A stretch of 64,000 nt of DNA from an uncultured Bacteroidota bacterium (GTDB lineage: Bacteria; Bacteroidota; Bacteroidia; Chitinophagales; Chitinophagaceae), in contig CAIJXT010000003.1 of assembly GCA_903824665.1 (NCBI GenBank), forward strand, positions 62,001-126,000, read 5' to 3'. This document shows, piece by piece, positions 27,353-35,681 of this stretch (its first letter is position 1; each line of letters begins with the position of its first letter). The notes beneath the pieces were generated by a model. It had not been told where the DNA came from, did no database searches, and saw nothing but the letters and a program-made list of their open reading frames with translations. The position numbers and the translations under genes were made by a program.

Positions 27353-28225
27353 ATGGTTCGTATCTTACTTTTTATCATTACTTTGTTTTTCAGCATCAAT
27401 CTGCCGGCACAGCGTGTGGTACCGGCTGACTATGGTGTGGAAATCGCAATAGACAGTGCGTCGCTGGCTGCCTATGTCCATTCATATACAGACAGTGTGC
27501 TGGCATCGCACCCTATGATCGCGAGTCCTTATGTGATCTCAGATATACAGTCGCCACATATCATGGTGTCGCAGACATCAGATTTTTACCTGCTGCTGGC
27601 GCTGTGCCTGCTGCTGGGACTGATCAGGTATATGGACACCCGGTATTTCGTCAACCTATGGCGGGCGTTCTGGAACCCTACCCTTAGCAACAGGCAACTG
27701 AAAGACCAGCTACAGGGTGCGGGGCTGCCCAACTTTCTGATGAACCTGTTTTTTGCTTTTGCGGGCGGGGCATATATATATTATGTTGTGAAGTTCTTTA
27801 CGCCCCGCAACTCTGGTGTGATACCACCATCGCTACTGATCATTATGCTTATAGCAGGCACCGGTATCATCTATGCTATCAAGTATGCAGCAGTGCGATT
27901 CAGCGGGTGGGCATTCAGGGTAGAGAGTATCACAGAGCATTATCTGTTCAACGTATTTCTGATCAATAAAGTACTGGCGGTAGCACTGGTTCCATTCATT
28001 ATTGTACTGGCATTTGCCGATCATGAATGGGCCAGGCAGGTGGTGGTGATCTCGTTTATCACCTCCGGTGTTTTGCTGCTGAACCGGTATATACGGTCGT
28101 GGCAGGTTTTCGGGTCGTTCTTCCAGTACAGTAAATTTCATTTTTTTATGTACCTTTGCGCCTCGGAATTATTGCCACTGGCAGTATTGATGAAATTACT
28201 AGTGAAGGGATTGATGTTTTATTAA
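27353..28225 (+). CDS. DUF4271 membrane protein
   Basis: The 290-residue product has an N-terminal signal or first membrane segment (MVRILLFIITLFFSINLPAQ) and about five further transmembrane helices. Typical DUF4271 landmarks are LLLALCLLLGLIRYMDTRYFV, LWRAFWNPTLSNRQLKDQ and FLMNLFFAFAGGAYIY. In Bacteroidota this family of unknown function is often found immediately upstream of hemD, as here, with a 61-bp gap. A link to haem or tetrapyrrole metabolism or to membrane insertion is suggested by context only. Confidence 0.85.
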   Translation: MVRILLFIITLFFSINLPAQRVVPADYGVEIAIDSASLAAYVHSYTDSVLASHPMIASPYVISDIQSPHIMVSQTSDFYLLLALCLLLGLIRYMDTRYFVNLWRAFWNPTLSNRQLKDQLQGAGLPNFLMNLFFAFAGGAYIYYVVKFFTPRNSGVIPPSLLIIMLIAGTGIIYAIKYAAVRFSGWAFRVESITEHYLFNVFLINKVLAVALVPFIIVLAFADHEWARQVVVISFITSGVLLLNRYIRSWQVFGSFFQYSKFHFFMYLCASELLPLAVLMKLLVKGLMFY

Positions 28226-28286
28226 ACTCTGAAACTGCTTTAATACTGCATATTTCCGGCGCTAACCCCGATAATCCTTGTTGTAT

Positions 28287-29084
28287 ATGGCCAAAGTTGT
28301 GCGTTCACAAAAAAAAGGTGCTGAAAAAAAGGAACTGAAGGTCAACCGTATCTTGATTACTCAACCACGGCCCGAAACTGAAAAGTCTCCTTACTTCGAC
28401 CTTGCAAAAAAATACGAACTTACGCTGGACTTTCATGCTTTTATACGTGTGGAGGGTCTCAGCGGCAAGGAATTCCGCAAACAACGGGTAGATATCGCCG
28501 AACATACTGCTATCATATTTGCCAGCCGTTATGCGGTAGATCATTTTTTCAGGATATGTGAAGAGCTGAAGGTGAAGGTATCGCAGGATATGAAATATTT
28601 TTGCATCACCGAGGCCGTAGCACTATACCTTCAAAAATTTATACTGTACCGCAAACGCAAGGTGTTTTTCTCGGCCGATGGCAGTACGGGTGGCCTGCAG
28701 GATGTGATCAGCAAGCACAAAAATGAAAAGTACATTCTGCCGGTATCTGACAATGGCAAGAATGACATAGCCCTGCACCTGCAGAAACACAGCATAAAAT
28801 ATGCCGATGTAACACTGTACCGCATGGTATCGAACGACATAGGCGATGTGATGAAGGATAGCTACGACATGATCGTTTTCTTCAGTCCGTTCAGCGTGCA
28901 GACCCTTTTTGAGCACAATCCTGAATTCAAGCAAAACGGTACGATGATAGGCGCTTTCGGGCCCACAACATCGAAAGCTGTGGAAGACAGCGGTATGCGG
29001 CTGGACATTAAGGCACCTGCGCCCAACGCACCATCGATGGTATCGGCGTTGGAGCTGTTTCTGGCCGGAACAAAAAAGTCTTAA
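28287..29084 (+). CDS. hemD: Uroporphyrinogen-III synthase
   Basis: HemD closes and rearranges hydroxymethylbilane to uroporphyrinogen III in haem, sirohaem and cobalamin synthesis. From ATG 28287 the product is 265 residues; in-frame TTG codons just upstream are less likely. The family is very divergent. Visible features are ILITQPRPE at the start of domain 1, AIIFASRYAVDHFF (the usual TS-xNAV region), KYILPVSDNGK, and IVFFSPFSVQTLF plus IGAFGPTTSKAVED at the domain 2 end. DUF4271-hemD adjacency supports the call. An extra Lys-rich N-terminus (~1-20) precedes the fold. Confidence 0.88.
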   Translation: MAKVVRSQKKGAEKKELKVNRILITQPRPETEKSPYFDLAKKYELTLDFHAFIRVEGLSGKEFRKQRVDIAEHTAIIFASRYAVDHFFRICEELKVKVSQDMKYFCITEAVALYLQKFILYRKRKVFFSADGSTGGLQDVISKHKNEKYILPVSDNGKNDIALHLQKHSIKYADVTLYRMVSNDIGDVMKDSYDMIVFFSPFSVQTLFEHNPEFKQNGTMIGAFGPTTSKAVEDSGMRLDIKAPAPNAPSMVSALELFLAGTKKS

Positions 29085-29191
29085 ATCGCAGTTGGCAATG
29101 GTGATAATACCAACACCAAAGGGGGGATCAGGTAATAAAAAGTGGCAAAACTGTTAATTGTACTGCGCCCGGACGCAGTTATGCTAAAATC

Positions 29192-30160
29192 ATGTATTTT
29201 AGCACGCAGATGCAGCCCGACATTTCTATAGTCATACCACTGTACAACGAAGAAGAATCCCTGCCCGAACTGGTAGAATGGATAGAGCGTGTATGTAAAC
29301 AGAACAATTATAGCCACGAAGTCATCATGATAGATGACGGCAGTACCGACCGCAGCTGGGAGGTAGTGCAGCAACTGTCTGCCCGGTATGGCGCGGTGAA
29401 GGGGATACGCTTTCAGCGGAACTATGGCAAGAGCCCTGCATTGTATATGGGTTTCAAGGCTGCAGAAGGCAATGTGGTGATCACCATGGACGCCGACCTG
29501 CAAGACAGCCCGGACGAAATACCTGAACTGTACCAGATGATCGTAAACGATGGGTATGATCTGGTAAGCGGCTGGAAAAAAGTAAGATACGACAATGCGA
29601 TCACCAAAAACCTGCCCTCGAAACTGTATAATGGGGTAAACAGGTGGCTGACAGGCATAAAGCTGCACGATATGAACTGCGGCCTGAAAGCCTACAAGCG
29701 CAAGGTGATAAAGAGTATAGAGGTGTATGGCGAGATGCACCGCTTCATACCGGTGCTGGCAAAACATGCCGGATTTAAGAAAATAGGCGAAAAAGTAGTC
29801 CAACACCGCGCCCGCAAGTATGGCACCTCAAAGTTTGGCTGGGAGCGGTTTGTAAATGGTTTTCTGGATCTGCTGTCGATACAGTTTGTAAGCCGGTTTG
29901 GTAAAAAACCAATGCATCTTTTCGGAGCGCTGGGCGCGCTCACATTTCTCACCGGGTTTGCATTCATAACCGAGCTGATCATTGAGAAGATACGCTTTGG
30001 CGACAATGTGGGCCTGACCAACAAACCAGCTTTCTATATAGCGCTGACTACCATGATCATGGGCACACTGTTTTTTCTGACAGGCTTTGTAGCGGAACTG
30101 GTAGTGCGCAACGCTGCCGACCGCAATGACTACCTGACCGAGGAAAGAGTGGGATGGTAA
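29192..30160 (+). CDS. GT2 glycosyltransferase, dolichol-phosphate-mannose-synthase-like
   Basis: The 322-residue product (316 if the second ATG at 29210 is used) has a GT-A domain with VIPLYNEEESLPEL, IDDGSTDRSW, FQRNYGKSPAL and a MDADLQD metal-binding motif. Two C-terminal transmembrane helices (~235-260 and ~275-305) follow. This DPMS/GtrB-like architecture transfers a sugar from a nucleotide donor to polyprenyl phosphate at the inner membrane. Donor sugar and acceptor are not shown by the sequence. It stands alone, with no flippase or polymer gene beside it. Confidence 0.9.
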   Translation: MYFSTQMQPDISIVIPLYNEEESLPELVEWIERVCKQNNYSHEVIMIDDGSTDRSWEVVQQLSARYGAVKGIRFQRNYGKSPALYMGFKAAEGNVVITMDADLQDSPDEIPELYQMIVNDGYDLVSGWKKVRYDNAITKNLPSKLYNGVNRWLTGIKLHDMNCGLKAYKRKVIKSIEVYGEMHRFIPVLAKHAGFKKIGEKVVQHRARKYGTSKFGWERFVNGFLDLLSIQFVSRFGKKPMHLFGALGALTFLTGFAFITELIIEKIRFGDNVGLTNKPAFYIALTTMIMGTLFFLTGFVAELVVRNAADRNDYLTEERVGW

Positions 30161-30414
30161 GGGTTTGGAAACCACTATAAATATCACGGCAGGCACATCG
30201 TGTATTAGTTACAAAGCTTGTGCAGTGACGATGACCTCAGCAGTCACAACGAATAGGATATCGGTCTGAATTGACAAGTACTTTGGTTTAGTGCCAGCCG
30301 GAATATTGATGTAAAGAAACAAGAAACCAGATTAAATTACAAAAACCTTTGGGTAGTATCTATCCTTGAATCGAACATTCCAGTTCCTGTTTTTGATGCA
30401 ATTCACGAATTAAA
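30161..30414. other. Intergenic segment before the DUF6934 cassette
   Basis: 254 bp with no coding frame and no recognised repeat or promoter. Base composition becomes more AT-rich toward the DUF6934 gene. Confidence 0.35.
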
Positions 30415-30855
30415 ATGAAATATGAAGTTTACGATGAACTTAGAACAACAGATGATTATAGCATCTTCGAATTTGAGAGTATCGGACTAAATGGCAATAT
30501 TCCCAAAAGGATAGAATTTACTCCGACAATGGTATCGGGTGTCTACAACCTTGCGTTTGGTGACATTGACGAAAATGACGAAATCGATGACTATAACATT
30601 AGCAACAATGGTGACCGGAACAAAATACTGGCTACAATTGCCTTTGCCGTAGATATTTATTTAAACAAATACCCGGACAGGTGGGTCTATTTCAGAGGCA
30701 GTACACAGGAACGAACAAGATTGTACAGAATGGCAATAGCCATTAATCTGGAAGAATTGGAGTTAAAGTTTCAGCTATTTGCTGAGCAAAAAGATGATAT
30801 GGTGCCATTTCAGAAGAATATCGAGGTAATGGGAATCATCGTAAAGAAAAAATAG
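30415..30855 (+). CDS. DUF6934 family protein
   Basis: The 146-residue cytoplasmic protein resembles the DUF6934 family: KYEVYDELRTTDDYSIFEF at the N-terminus, GNIPKRIEFTP, YNLAFGDIDENDEIDD, SNNGDRNKILATIAF, KYPDRWVYFRGSTQERTRLYRM. The family has no known function, is frequent in Bacteroidota, and often has a small gene beside it. A 54-codon gene starts 14 bp after its stop. The region is more AT-rich than the flanking housekeeping genes, which suggests an accessory module. The domain call is from memory of the family and should be checked by a profile search. Confidence 0.75.
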   Translation: MKYEVYDELRTTDDYSIFEFESIGLNGNIPKRIEFTPTMVSGVYNLAFGDIDENDEIDDYNISNNGDRNKILATIAFAVDIYLNKYPDRWVYFRGSTQERTRLYRMAIAINLEELELKFQLFAEQKDDMVPFQKNIEVMGIIVKKK

Positions 30856-30857
30856 TT

Positions 30858-30865
30858 TAAATTTG
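30858..30865 (+). promoter_or_regulatory. -7 box (TAAATTTG) 4 nt before the 54-aa gene
   Basis: Perfect TAnnTTTG between the DUF6934 stop and ATG 30870, with 4 nt between box and start. No -33 TTG at consensus distance. It suggests the small gene may be transcribed on its own. Confidence 0.5.
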
Positions 30866-30869
30866 CACT

Positions 30870-31034
30870 ATGAAGCAAAGTACCCAAAAACACAAGAGTA
30901 GCCTGTTCAAACAAGAGGTTACGTTGGTTGTTGACGATAGTCTAAACAGGCTAAAGGGTAAGGTACTAGCCCCCAGAAAACTTGAAGCAGCAAACAAGGC
31001 TTTGAGTAAACTGAAGGTTGTCCTTCCAAAGTAA
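30870..31034 (+). CDS. 54-residue small protein downstream of DUF6934
   Basis: ATG 30870 to TAA 31032-31034. The product is basic and helix-prone: MKQSTQKHKSSLFKQEVTLV, then DDSLNRLKGKVLAPRKLEAA and NKALSKLKVVLPK. Evenly spaced Lys/Leu in the second half suggest an amphipathic helix. It starts 14 bp after the DUF6934 stop and carries its own -7 box. Small basic partners next to DUF6934 genes are familiar to me, but no function is established. A toxin-antitoxin-like pairing is possible and unproven. Confidence 0.6.
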   Translation: MKQSTQKHKSSLFKQEVTLVVDDSLNRLKGKVLAPRKLEAANKALSKLKVVLPK

Positions 31035-31360
31035 GTTGGTAGTTACCTTTTTGTTCTCTTTTATTGGCTTCAATTTTCCGTGCCTTTACGCTGAATTTTA
31101 TTGCGACATTACCGTTGGCAAGGTTAAATTCAACATCCAAAATCAGCGTTGCCGATACTGTTACGATAAGCGAAAAGTATGTTTATATTATGATTTTTCA
31201 CTGAAAACATACTACTTAACGACTAAGAACATAGCGGTATAAACGAATACCAAAAACTGTCGATAAATATTCTGCAAAAAACCATTCTACAAACCATAAG
31301 ATACGCTTACTTTTGCCGACAGAAAAACGGTATACGTTTTTCGATTATCATTTCACTCTT
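31035..31360. other. Intergenic region with an inverted repeat
   Basis: This region lies between the 54-codon gene and the transketolase gene. It contains a 9-bp inverted repeat (AGTATGTTT at 31176-31184 and AAACATACT at 31205-31213) without a T tail. Short frames on both strands lack coding character. The transketolase promoter box lies at 31308-31315. Confidence 0.4.
31308..31315 (+). promoter_or_regulatory. -7 box (TACTTTTG) of the transketolase gene
   Basis: Perfect TAnnTTTG, 45 nt before ATG 31361; no TTG at the usual -33 spacing. The in-frame TTG at 31313 lies inside the box, so it is not the start. Confidence 0.45.
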
Positions 31361-32320
31361 ATGTTACAGGATATACAGATACTCAATGAAAAAGAAACCC
31401 GTGGTGGTTTTGGAGAAGGCATACTGGAAGCAGGCCGCCGCAACCCCAATGTGGTAGCACTAACTGCCGACCTGGCCGGATCGCTGAAGCTGAACGCGTT
31501 TATCAAAGAGTTTCCGGACAGATTTATACAGTGCGGCATAGCTGAGGCCAATATGATAGGCGTAGCCGCAGGGCTGACCATAGGCGGCAAAATACCTTAT
31601 ACCACTACGTTTGCCAACTTCTCTACATCGCGCGTATATGATCAGGTGCGGCAGTCGGTGGCCTATAGCGGTAAGAACGTAAAAATATGCGCATCGCATG
31701 CCGGGCTCACGCTGGGCGAAGATGGCGCTACCCATCAGGTACTGGAAGACATAGGCATGATGAAAATGCTGCCAGGCATGACGGTAATAGTGCCCTGCGA
31801 CTTCAACCAGACCAAGGCTGCGACAATAGCTGTAGCAGAATACGAAGGACCGGTATACCTGCGCTTTGGCAGGCCAAAATGGCCCAACTTCACCCCTGAA
31901 AATGCACCTTTCGAAATAGGCAAGGCTCAGGTACTGGCAGAGGGTACAGACATCAGCATTTTTGCCTGCGGCCACATGGTATGGCTGGCAGTAGAGGCGG
32001 CGAAGGCGCTGGCCGAAAAAGGCATATCTGTAGAACTAATCAACATACACACCATAAAACCACTGGACGAAGCTGCAGTTGTGAAATCGATACGCAAAAC
32101 CGGCTGTATCGTTACTGCTGAGGAACACCAGATAAATGGCGGCCTGGGCGACAGCATAGCCAATGTGGCTGCACGCGAGTGCCCTGCACCGCATGAGTAC
32201 GTTGCGGTTATGGATACATTTGGCGAAAGCGGCACACCCAAACAACTACTGGACAAGTATGGTCTTACGACTGCAAATATCATAGCTGCGGCTGAGAAGG
32301 CGTTGGCGAGGAAGAAGTAG
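31361..32320 (+). CDS. Transketolase, C-terminal subunit (split form)
   Basis: From ATG 31361 the product is 319 residues, about half a canonical transketolase. It holds the pyrimidine-binding domain (NEKETRGGFGEGI, GIAEANMIGVAAGL with the activating Glu, HAGLTLGEDGATHQ) and the C-terminal transketolase domain (~190-310; SIFACGHMVWLA, GGLGDSIANVAARE). It needs a separate N-terminal thiamine-diphosphate-binding subunit to act on pentose-phosphate sugars. In many Bacteroidota that gene is adjacent, but it is absent from this window. The preceding genes are the accessory DUF6934 pair. A related dihydroxyacetone-type or DXS-like function is less likely. Confidence 0.88.
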   Translation: MLQDIQILNEKETRGGFGEGILEAGRRNPNVVALTADLAGSLKLNAFIKEFPDRFIQCGIAEANMIGVAAGLTIGGKIPYTTTFANFSTSRVYDQVRQSVAYSGKNVKICASHAGLTLGEDGATHQVLEDIGMMKMLPGMTVIVPCDFNQTKAATIAVAEYEGPVYLRFGRPKWPNFTPENAPFEIGKAQVLAEGTDISIFACGHMVWLAVEAAKALAEKGISVELINIHTIKPLDEAAVVKSIRKTGCIVTAEEHQINGGLGDSIANVAARECPAPHEYVAVMDTFGESGTPKQLLDKYGLTTANIIAAAEKALARKK

Positions 32321-32457
32321 ATAGTATGTAGTAGTTAGTAGATAGTCATTAGTCTAAAGTAGAAAGTCTAAAGTAGAAAGTCTAAAGTCGTTAGTAGAAA
32401 GTAGATAGTCGTTAGTAGAAAGTATTTAGTCGATAGTATTTGGTCGATAGTATTTAG
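32318..32457. repeat. AGT-rich imperfect tandem repeat tract
   Basis: From the transketolase stop codon onward a tract of short AGT-centred units runs for about 140 bp. It includes AGTCTAAAGTAGAA in tandem, AGTCGTTAGTAGAAAGTA twice, and AGTCGATAGTATTT with one variant copy. Spacing between AGT steps is 5-7 bp. It ends before the terminator hairpin at 32484. It is non-coding; similar AGT/TAGTC tracts are known to me in other Bacteroidota intergenic regions, with unknown role. Confidence 0.75.
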
Positions 32458-32483
32458 AGAAAATTCTGAGTTCATTCAATATA

Positions 32484-32540
32484 AAAAGGTTCATGAGGGT
32501 GTATGAAATGCATACATAGCTCATGAACCTTTTCCTTTTG
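32484..32540. terminator. Bidirectional terminator between transketolase and M16 peptidase
   Basis: A 14-bp perfect stem (arms 32484-32497 and 32520-32533, core GGTTCATGAG) with an inner small stem (GTATG/CATAC) is bordered by A-rich and T-rich ends. The flanking genes converge on it. Confidence 0.88.
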
Positions 32541-32557
32541 TTGAGTTTGTTGCGATG

Positions 32558-35518
32558 TTAGTACCCGAATATTTCGTCGAGTGTGAGTTTGGTGATGGGG
32601 CCGCATTTCTGCACTTCATCCATACTGATCTTTTGCGCCGAGGCTACGACGCAGTAGGTGTAAGCCTTGTGAGCGATGTGGTCGGCATGAAACTTTTTGA
32701 GATCTGCATAGGTGAGCTTATCTACTTTTTCATAGATCATTTTTCGCTGGTCTTCGCTGAGGCCTTTGCGCTCGGCATCGAGAAAACTTCTGATGATCTC
32801 ATCCTGTGTGATGCGCTCTGTTTCCAGTTCGTTCTTCAGTCCTGATTTTGCTGCCTGCAGATTGTTCTCCACCGATGGCAGCTCATTGAGCAACTCGTTC
32901 ATAGCCGTTACAGACTCAGCAAACTTATCGGCCTGGCAACCTACATAGGCAGATATATAGTACGGATCTTCGGCCTTCTCGGGCGATGACGCGTAGGCAT
33001 TTGTTGAATAGGCCAGTGCCTTGCTCTCGCGAATGGTCTGAAACACCAGTGCACCCATATTACCGCCAAAGTAATTGTTGAAAAGGTCTATAACTGGTTG
33101 CTTTGCGGGGTCGTAGCCGGGTACATTGCGCACCCACATGATCTCGCTCTGCACCATGTCGTAATCTGCAAAAAGCACCTTGTTCTGATCCTGCTCTGCA
33201 AAACTGAATACTGTGGCCGCAGGTGCCGGGATAAACATAGCGGGCAACTGGTGCAGCTTTTTGAGCGATGCTGTGAGGTTGGTGAGTGATGCGGGACCAT
33301 AGTACAGCACGCGATGACTAACCGAAGACAGGCTTTGCAGCAGCTCTACCAGCTCATTGCCCGACAGGGCATTGAGAGCTGCATTGGTAAGCACATCGTT
33401 GAACGGATTGACAGCACCGTAGCGTGCATAACTCTGCAAACCGGCGCGGATATAGTTTTTGTTCTTTTTGGCATCGGCACGGCTTTTGAGGATGCTTGCT
33501 TTGAGCGATGTGAGTGCTGCATCGTCGGCACGAGCTCCTGCCAGCAAGCCATCGAGCAGGGCTACTGCTTTTTCAAAATTCTCCTGAAGCCCTTCGAGCG
33601 AGATGGTTGTGTATTCATTATCGACCCGTAGCGAATAACTGCAAGCCAGTTTGTAAAACTCTTTGGATACCTCTTCAGCCGACATCTCGCTGGTACCGAG
33701 GAACTGAAGATATTGCGCGGCAACGACCAGCCGCTTGTCGTTCCACTTTCCGGTTTTATACCGATAAGACATGCGAAACAACTCATTATCGGTATTGGCT
33801 ACATACAATACTTCTGCCGGACCTACCGTACTCCTTTTTATGTCTTTATTGTAGTCGAGCCAAACAGGGCGAACAGCCGTTACGGGCATTTTGATGATGT
33901 TCTTTACAAATTGCGATTGGGCATCCCGGTTTGTCTCTACCGCAGTGATGGGTGGCTTGGGCACTTTCGTTATACTCTTGTCTTCGCCCTGCTTTTTGTA
34001 GATCACCACATAATTCTGACCAAAGTACTTGTTGGCAAAGTCGACGATATCCTTCTTCGTCAGCTTAGAGAGGCGCTCAGCATAGGCCACATTATTGCGC
34101 CAGTCGTCTTCGCTGGTAAACACGCCCATGAGGGCATATGCCCGGTTTACGTATTTTTCGTTTTGCTTCATCAGTGCCTTCTTGGCATTGTTGATGATGG
34201 ACGTAAGCAGCGCATCATCAAAATTTCCTTTCTTCAGGTTGTCAATTTCGCCCAGCATCAATGTTTTTACCTCGTCGAGGGGCTGGCCACCGGTGGGATT
34301 GCCAACCAGGTAGAGATAACCATAGTCGATGAGGATATCGGTGGCGGCTGAAGCACGGAGCAGCTTTTGCTTCTTTACCAGATTAAGGTCTATAAGACCT
34401 GCGCGGCCATTGGTCAGCACCTGACCTACCAGCTCGGCTACGAGTGCATCTTTATCGTGCACGCCGGGCATGCGGAACCCTATAACAGTAGATTCAGCAT
34501 CGGGGCCCAATACGGTTTTCTCTATAGGTGCTGTTATAGGCGCTTCGGGTGTAAAGGTGTATTTGGGAACGTCCTTCTTCTCCAGGAAAGAGAAATAGAA
34601 GTCGATTTTTTTGATCATCGCATCCGGGTCGAAATCGCCGGAAATGACTATACCCATATTGTTGGGAACGTAGTAAGTATCGTAGTATTTGCGAATCTCT
34701 ACCAGAGATGGATTCTTCAGATGCTCTACTGTACCGATTGTGGTTTGCTTGCCGTAGTTGTGGTTTTGAAAGAGGGTGGCAAGCAGCAATTCGGCAACCT
34801 TATTGTTGTCGTCGTCCAGTCCACGGTTCTTTTCTTCGTATACGGCTTCGAGCTCTGTATGAAATATACGGAACACAGGATTGCGCAAGCGCTCTGCCTG
34901 CACCTTGAAAAACTTATCAACAGCATTAGCGGGCACATCCTCGGTGTAAACTGTCTGCTCAAATGAGGTGAATGCATTGGTACCTTTTACCCCAATGGCA
35001 GCCATCATCTTGTCGTATTCATTGGCGATAGCAAACTTGGCAGCGGCTCCGGAAACAGAGTCGATCGCCTTGTATATAGCGGTGCGTTTTGCCTCGTCGG
35101 TGGTTCTGTTGTATTCTTCATACAGAAAATTGATGCGGCTCAGCAGCGGCTGCTCCTTCTGCCAGTTGAGCGAGCCATAGGCAGCAGTGCCCTTAAACAT
35201 CATATGCTCGAGGTAATGCGCCAGGCCGGTATGTGTGGCGGGGTCGGTTTTGCTGCCTGCCTTTACTGCTATAAAAACCTGCATCCGCGGCTCCTTGTGG
35301 TCGGGACTCAGAATAACGGTGAGGCCATTGCCGAGGGTATAGAACCTGGTTTTGGTGGGGTCGTTGGTGACATACTTATAACTGAAGCCCTCAGACTTCT
35401 CGCTGCTCCACTTGTATTTTCCGGTTCCTTCATTTTCGTCTTTCGCATGCAGTGTGCCACTTGCAGCAAAGAAAAAAGCCATCAACGCGTACCGCGCAAT
35501 GCAATTTGCCAATTTCAT
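32558..35518 (-). CDS. Periplasmic M16 family zinc metallopeptidase
   Basis: From ATG 35518 the product is 986 residues; 31 upstream codons in frame are unlikely to be translated. Residues 1-25 (MKLANCIARYALMAFFFAASG...) are a signal peptide. The inverted zinc motif HYLEH (His101, Glu104, His105) is intact, with a downstream Glu-rich ELEAVYEEKNRGLDDD (~220-235) that supplies the third ligand. Residues ~60-500 form the active half and ~500-986 the inactive half, the usual one-chain pitrilysin/insulinase arrangement. It should degrade small peptides in the periplasm. Confidence 0.93.
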   Translation of the reverse strand: MKLANCIARYALMAFFFAASGTLHAKDENEGTGKYKWSSEKSEGFSYKYVTNDPTKTRFYTLGNGLTVILSPDHKEPRMQVFIAVKAGSKTDPATHTGLAHYLEHMMFKGTAAYGSLNWQKEQPLLSRINFLYEEYNRTTDEAKRTAIYKAIDSVSGAAAKFAIANEYDKMMAAIGVKGTNAFTSFEQTVYTEDVPANAVDKFFKVQAERLRNPVFRIFHTELEAVYEEKNRGLDDDNNKVAELLLATLFQNHNYGKQTTIGTVEHLKNPSLVEIRKYYDTYYVPNNMGIVISGDFDPDAMIKKIDFYFSFLEKKDVPKYTFTPEAPITAPIEKTVLGPDAESTVIGFRMPGVHDKDALVAELVGQVLTNGRAGLIDLNLVKKQKLLRASAATDILIDYGYLYLVGNPTGGQPLDEVKTLMLGEIDNLKKGNFDDALLTSIINNAKKALMKQNEKYVNRAYALMGVFTSEDDWRNNVAYAERLSKLTKKDIVDFANKYFGQNYVVIYKKQGEDKSITKVPKPPITAVETNRDAQSQFVKNIIKMPVTAVRPVWLDYNKDIKRSTVGPAEVLYVANTDNELFRMSYRYKTGKWNDKRLVVAAQYLQFLGTSEMSAEEVSKEFYKLACSYSLRVDNEYTTISLEGLQENFEKAVALLDGLLAGARADDAALTSLKASILKSRADAKKNKNYIRAGLQSYARYGAVNPFNDVLTNAALNALSGNELVELLQSLSSVSHRVLYYGPASLTNLTASLKKLHQLPAMFIPAPAATVFSFAEQDQNKVLFADYDMVQSEIMWVRNVPGYDPAKQPVIDLFNNYFGGNMGALVFQTIRESKALAYSTNAYASSPEKAEDPYYISAYVGCQADKFAESVTAMNELLNELPSVENNLQAAKSGLKNELETERITQDEIIRSFLDAERKGLSEDQRKMIYEKVDKLTYADLKKFHADHIAHKAYTYCVVASAQKISMDEVQKCGPITKLTLDEIFGY

Positions 35519-35681
35519 AAAAAGTATTTGGACGGAAGGTATTGATAATAACGGAAACACCCAAAAGTGACCCGCAATAATGGAGTTACCCCTGGGCTGC
35601 ACGAATGGCATGCGGGTTGTGGATCAGGGGTACAATGTAACGAGCAGATCTGTAGCCAGCATGGCCAGCCTGCAGGCGTGG

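Noticed and set aside
30919-31140. 73-codon minus-strand open frame with a plausible-looking N-terminus
   Set aside because: It overlaps the 54-codon gene on the other strand, has no promoter, and loses coding character after the first third.
32318-32457. AGT-rich tract as a small CRISPR or coding repeat
   Set aside because: Units are too short and irregular for CRISPR, and stop codons are frequent in every frame.
33713-34351. 212-codon plus-strand open frame
   Set aside because: Antisense to the M16 peptidase gene, whose zinc site and full length are intact.
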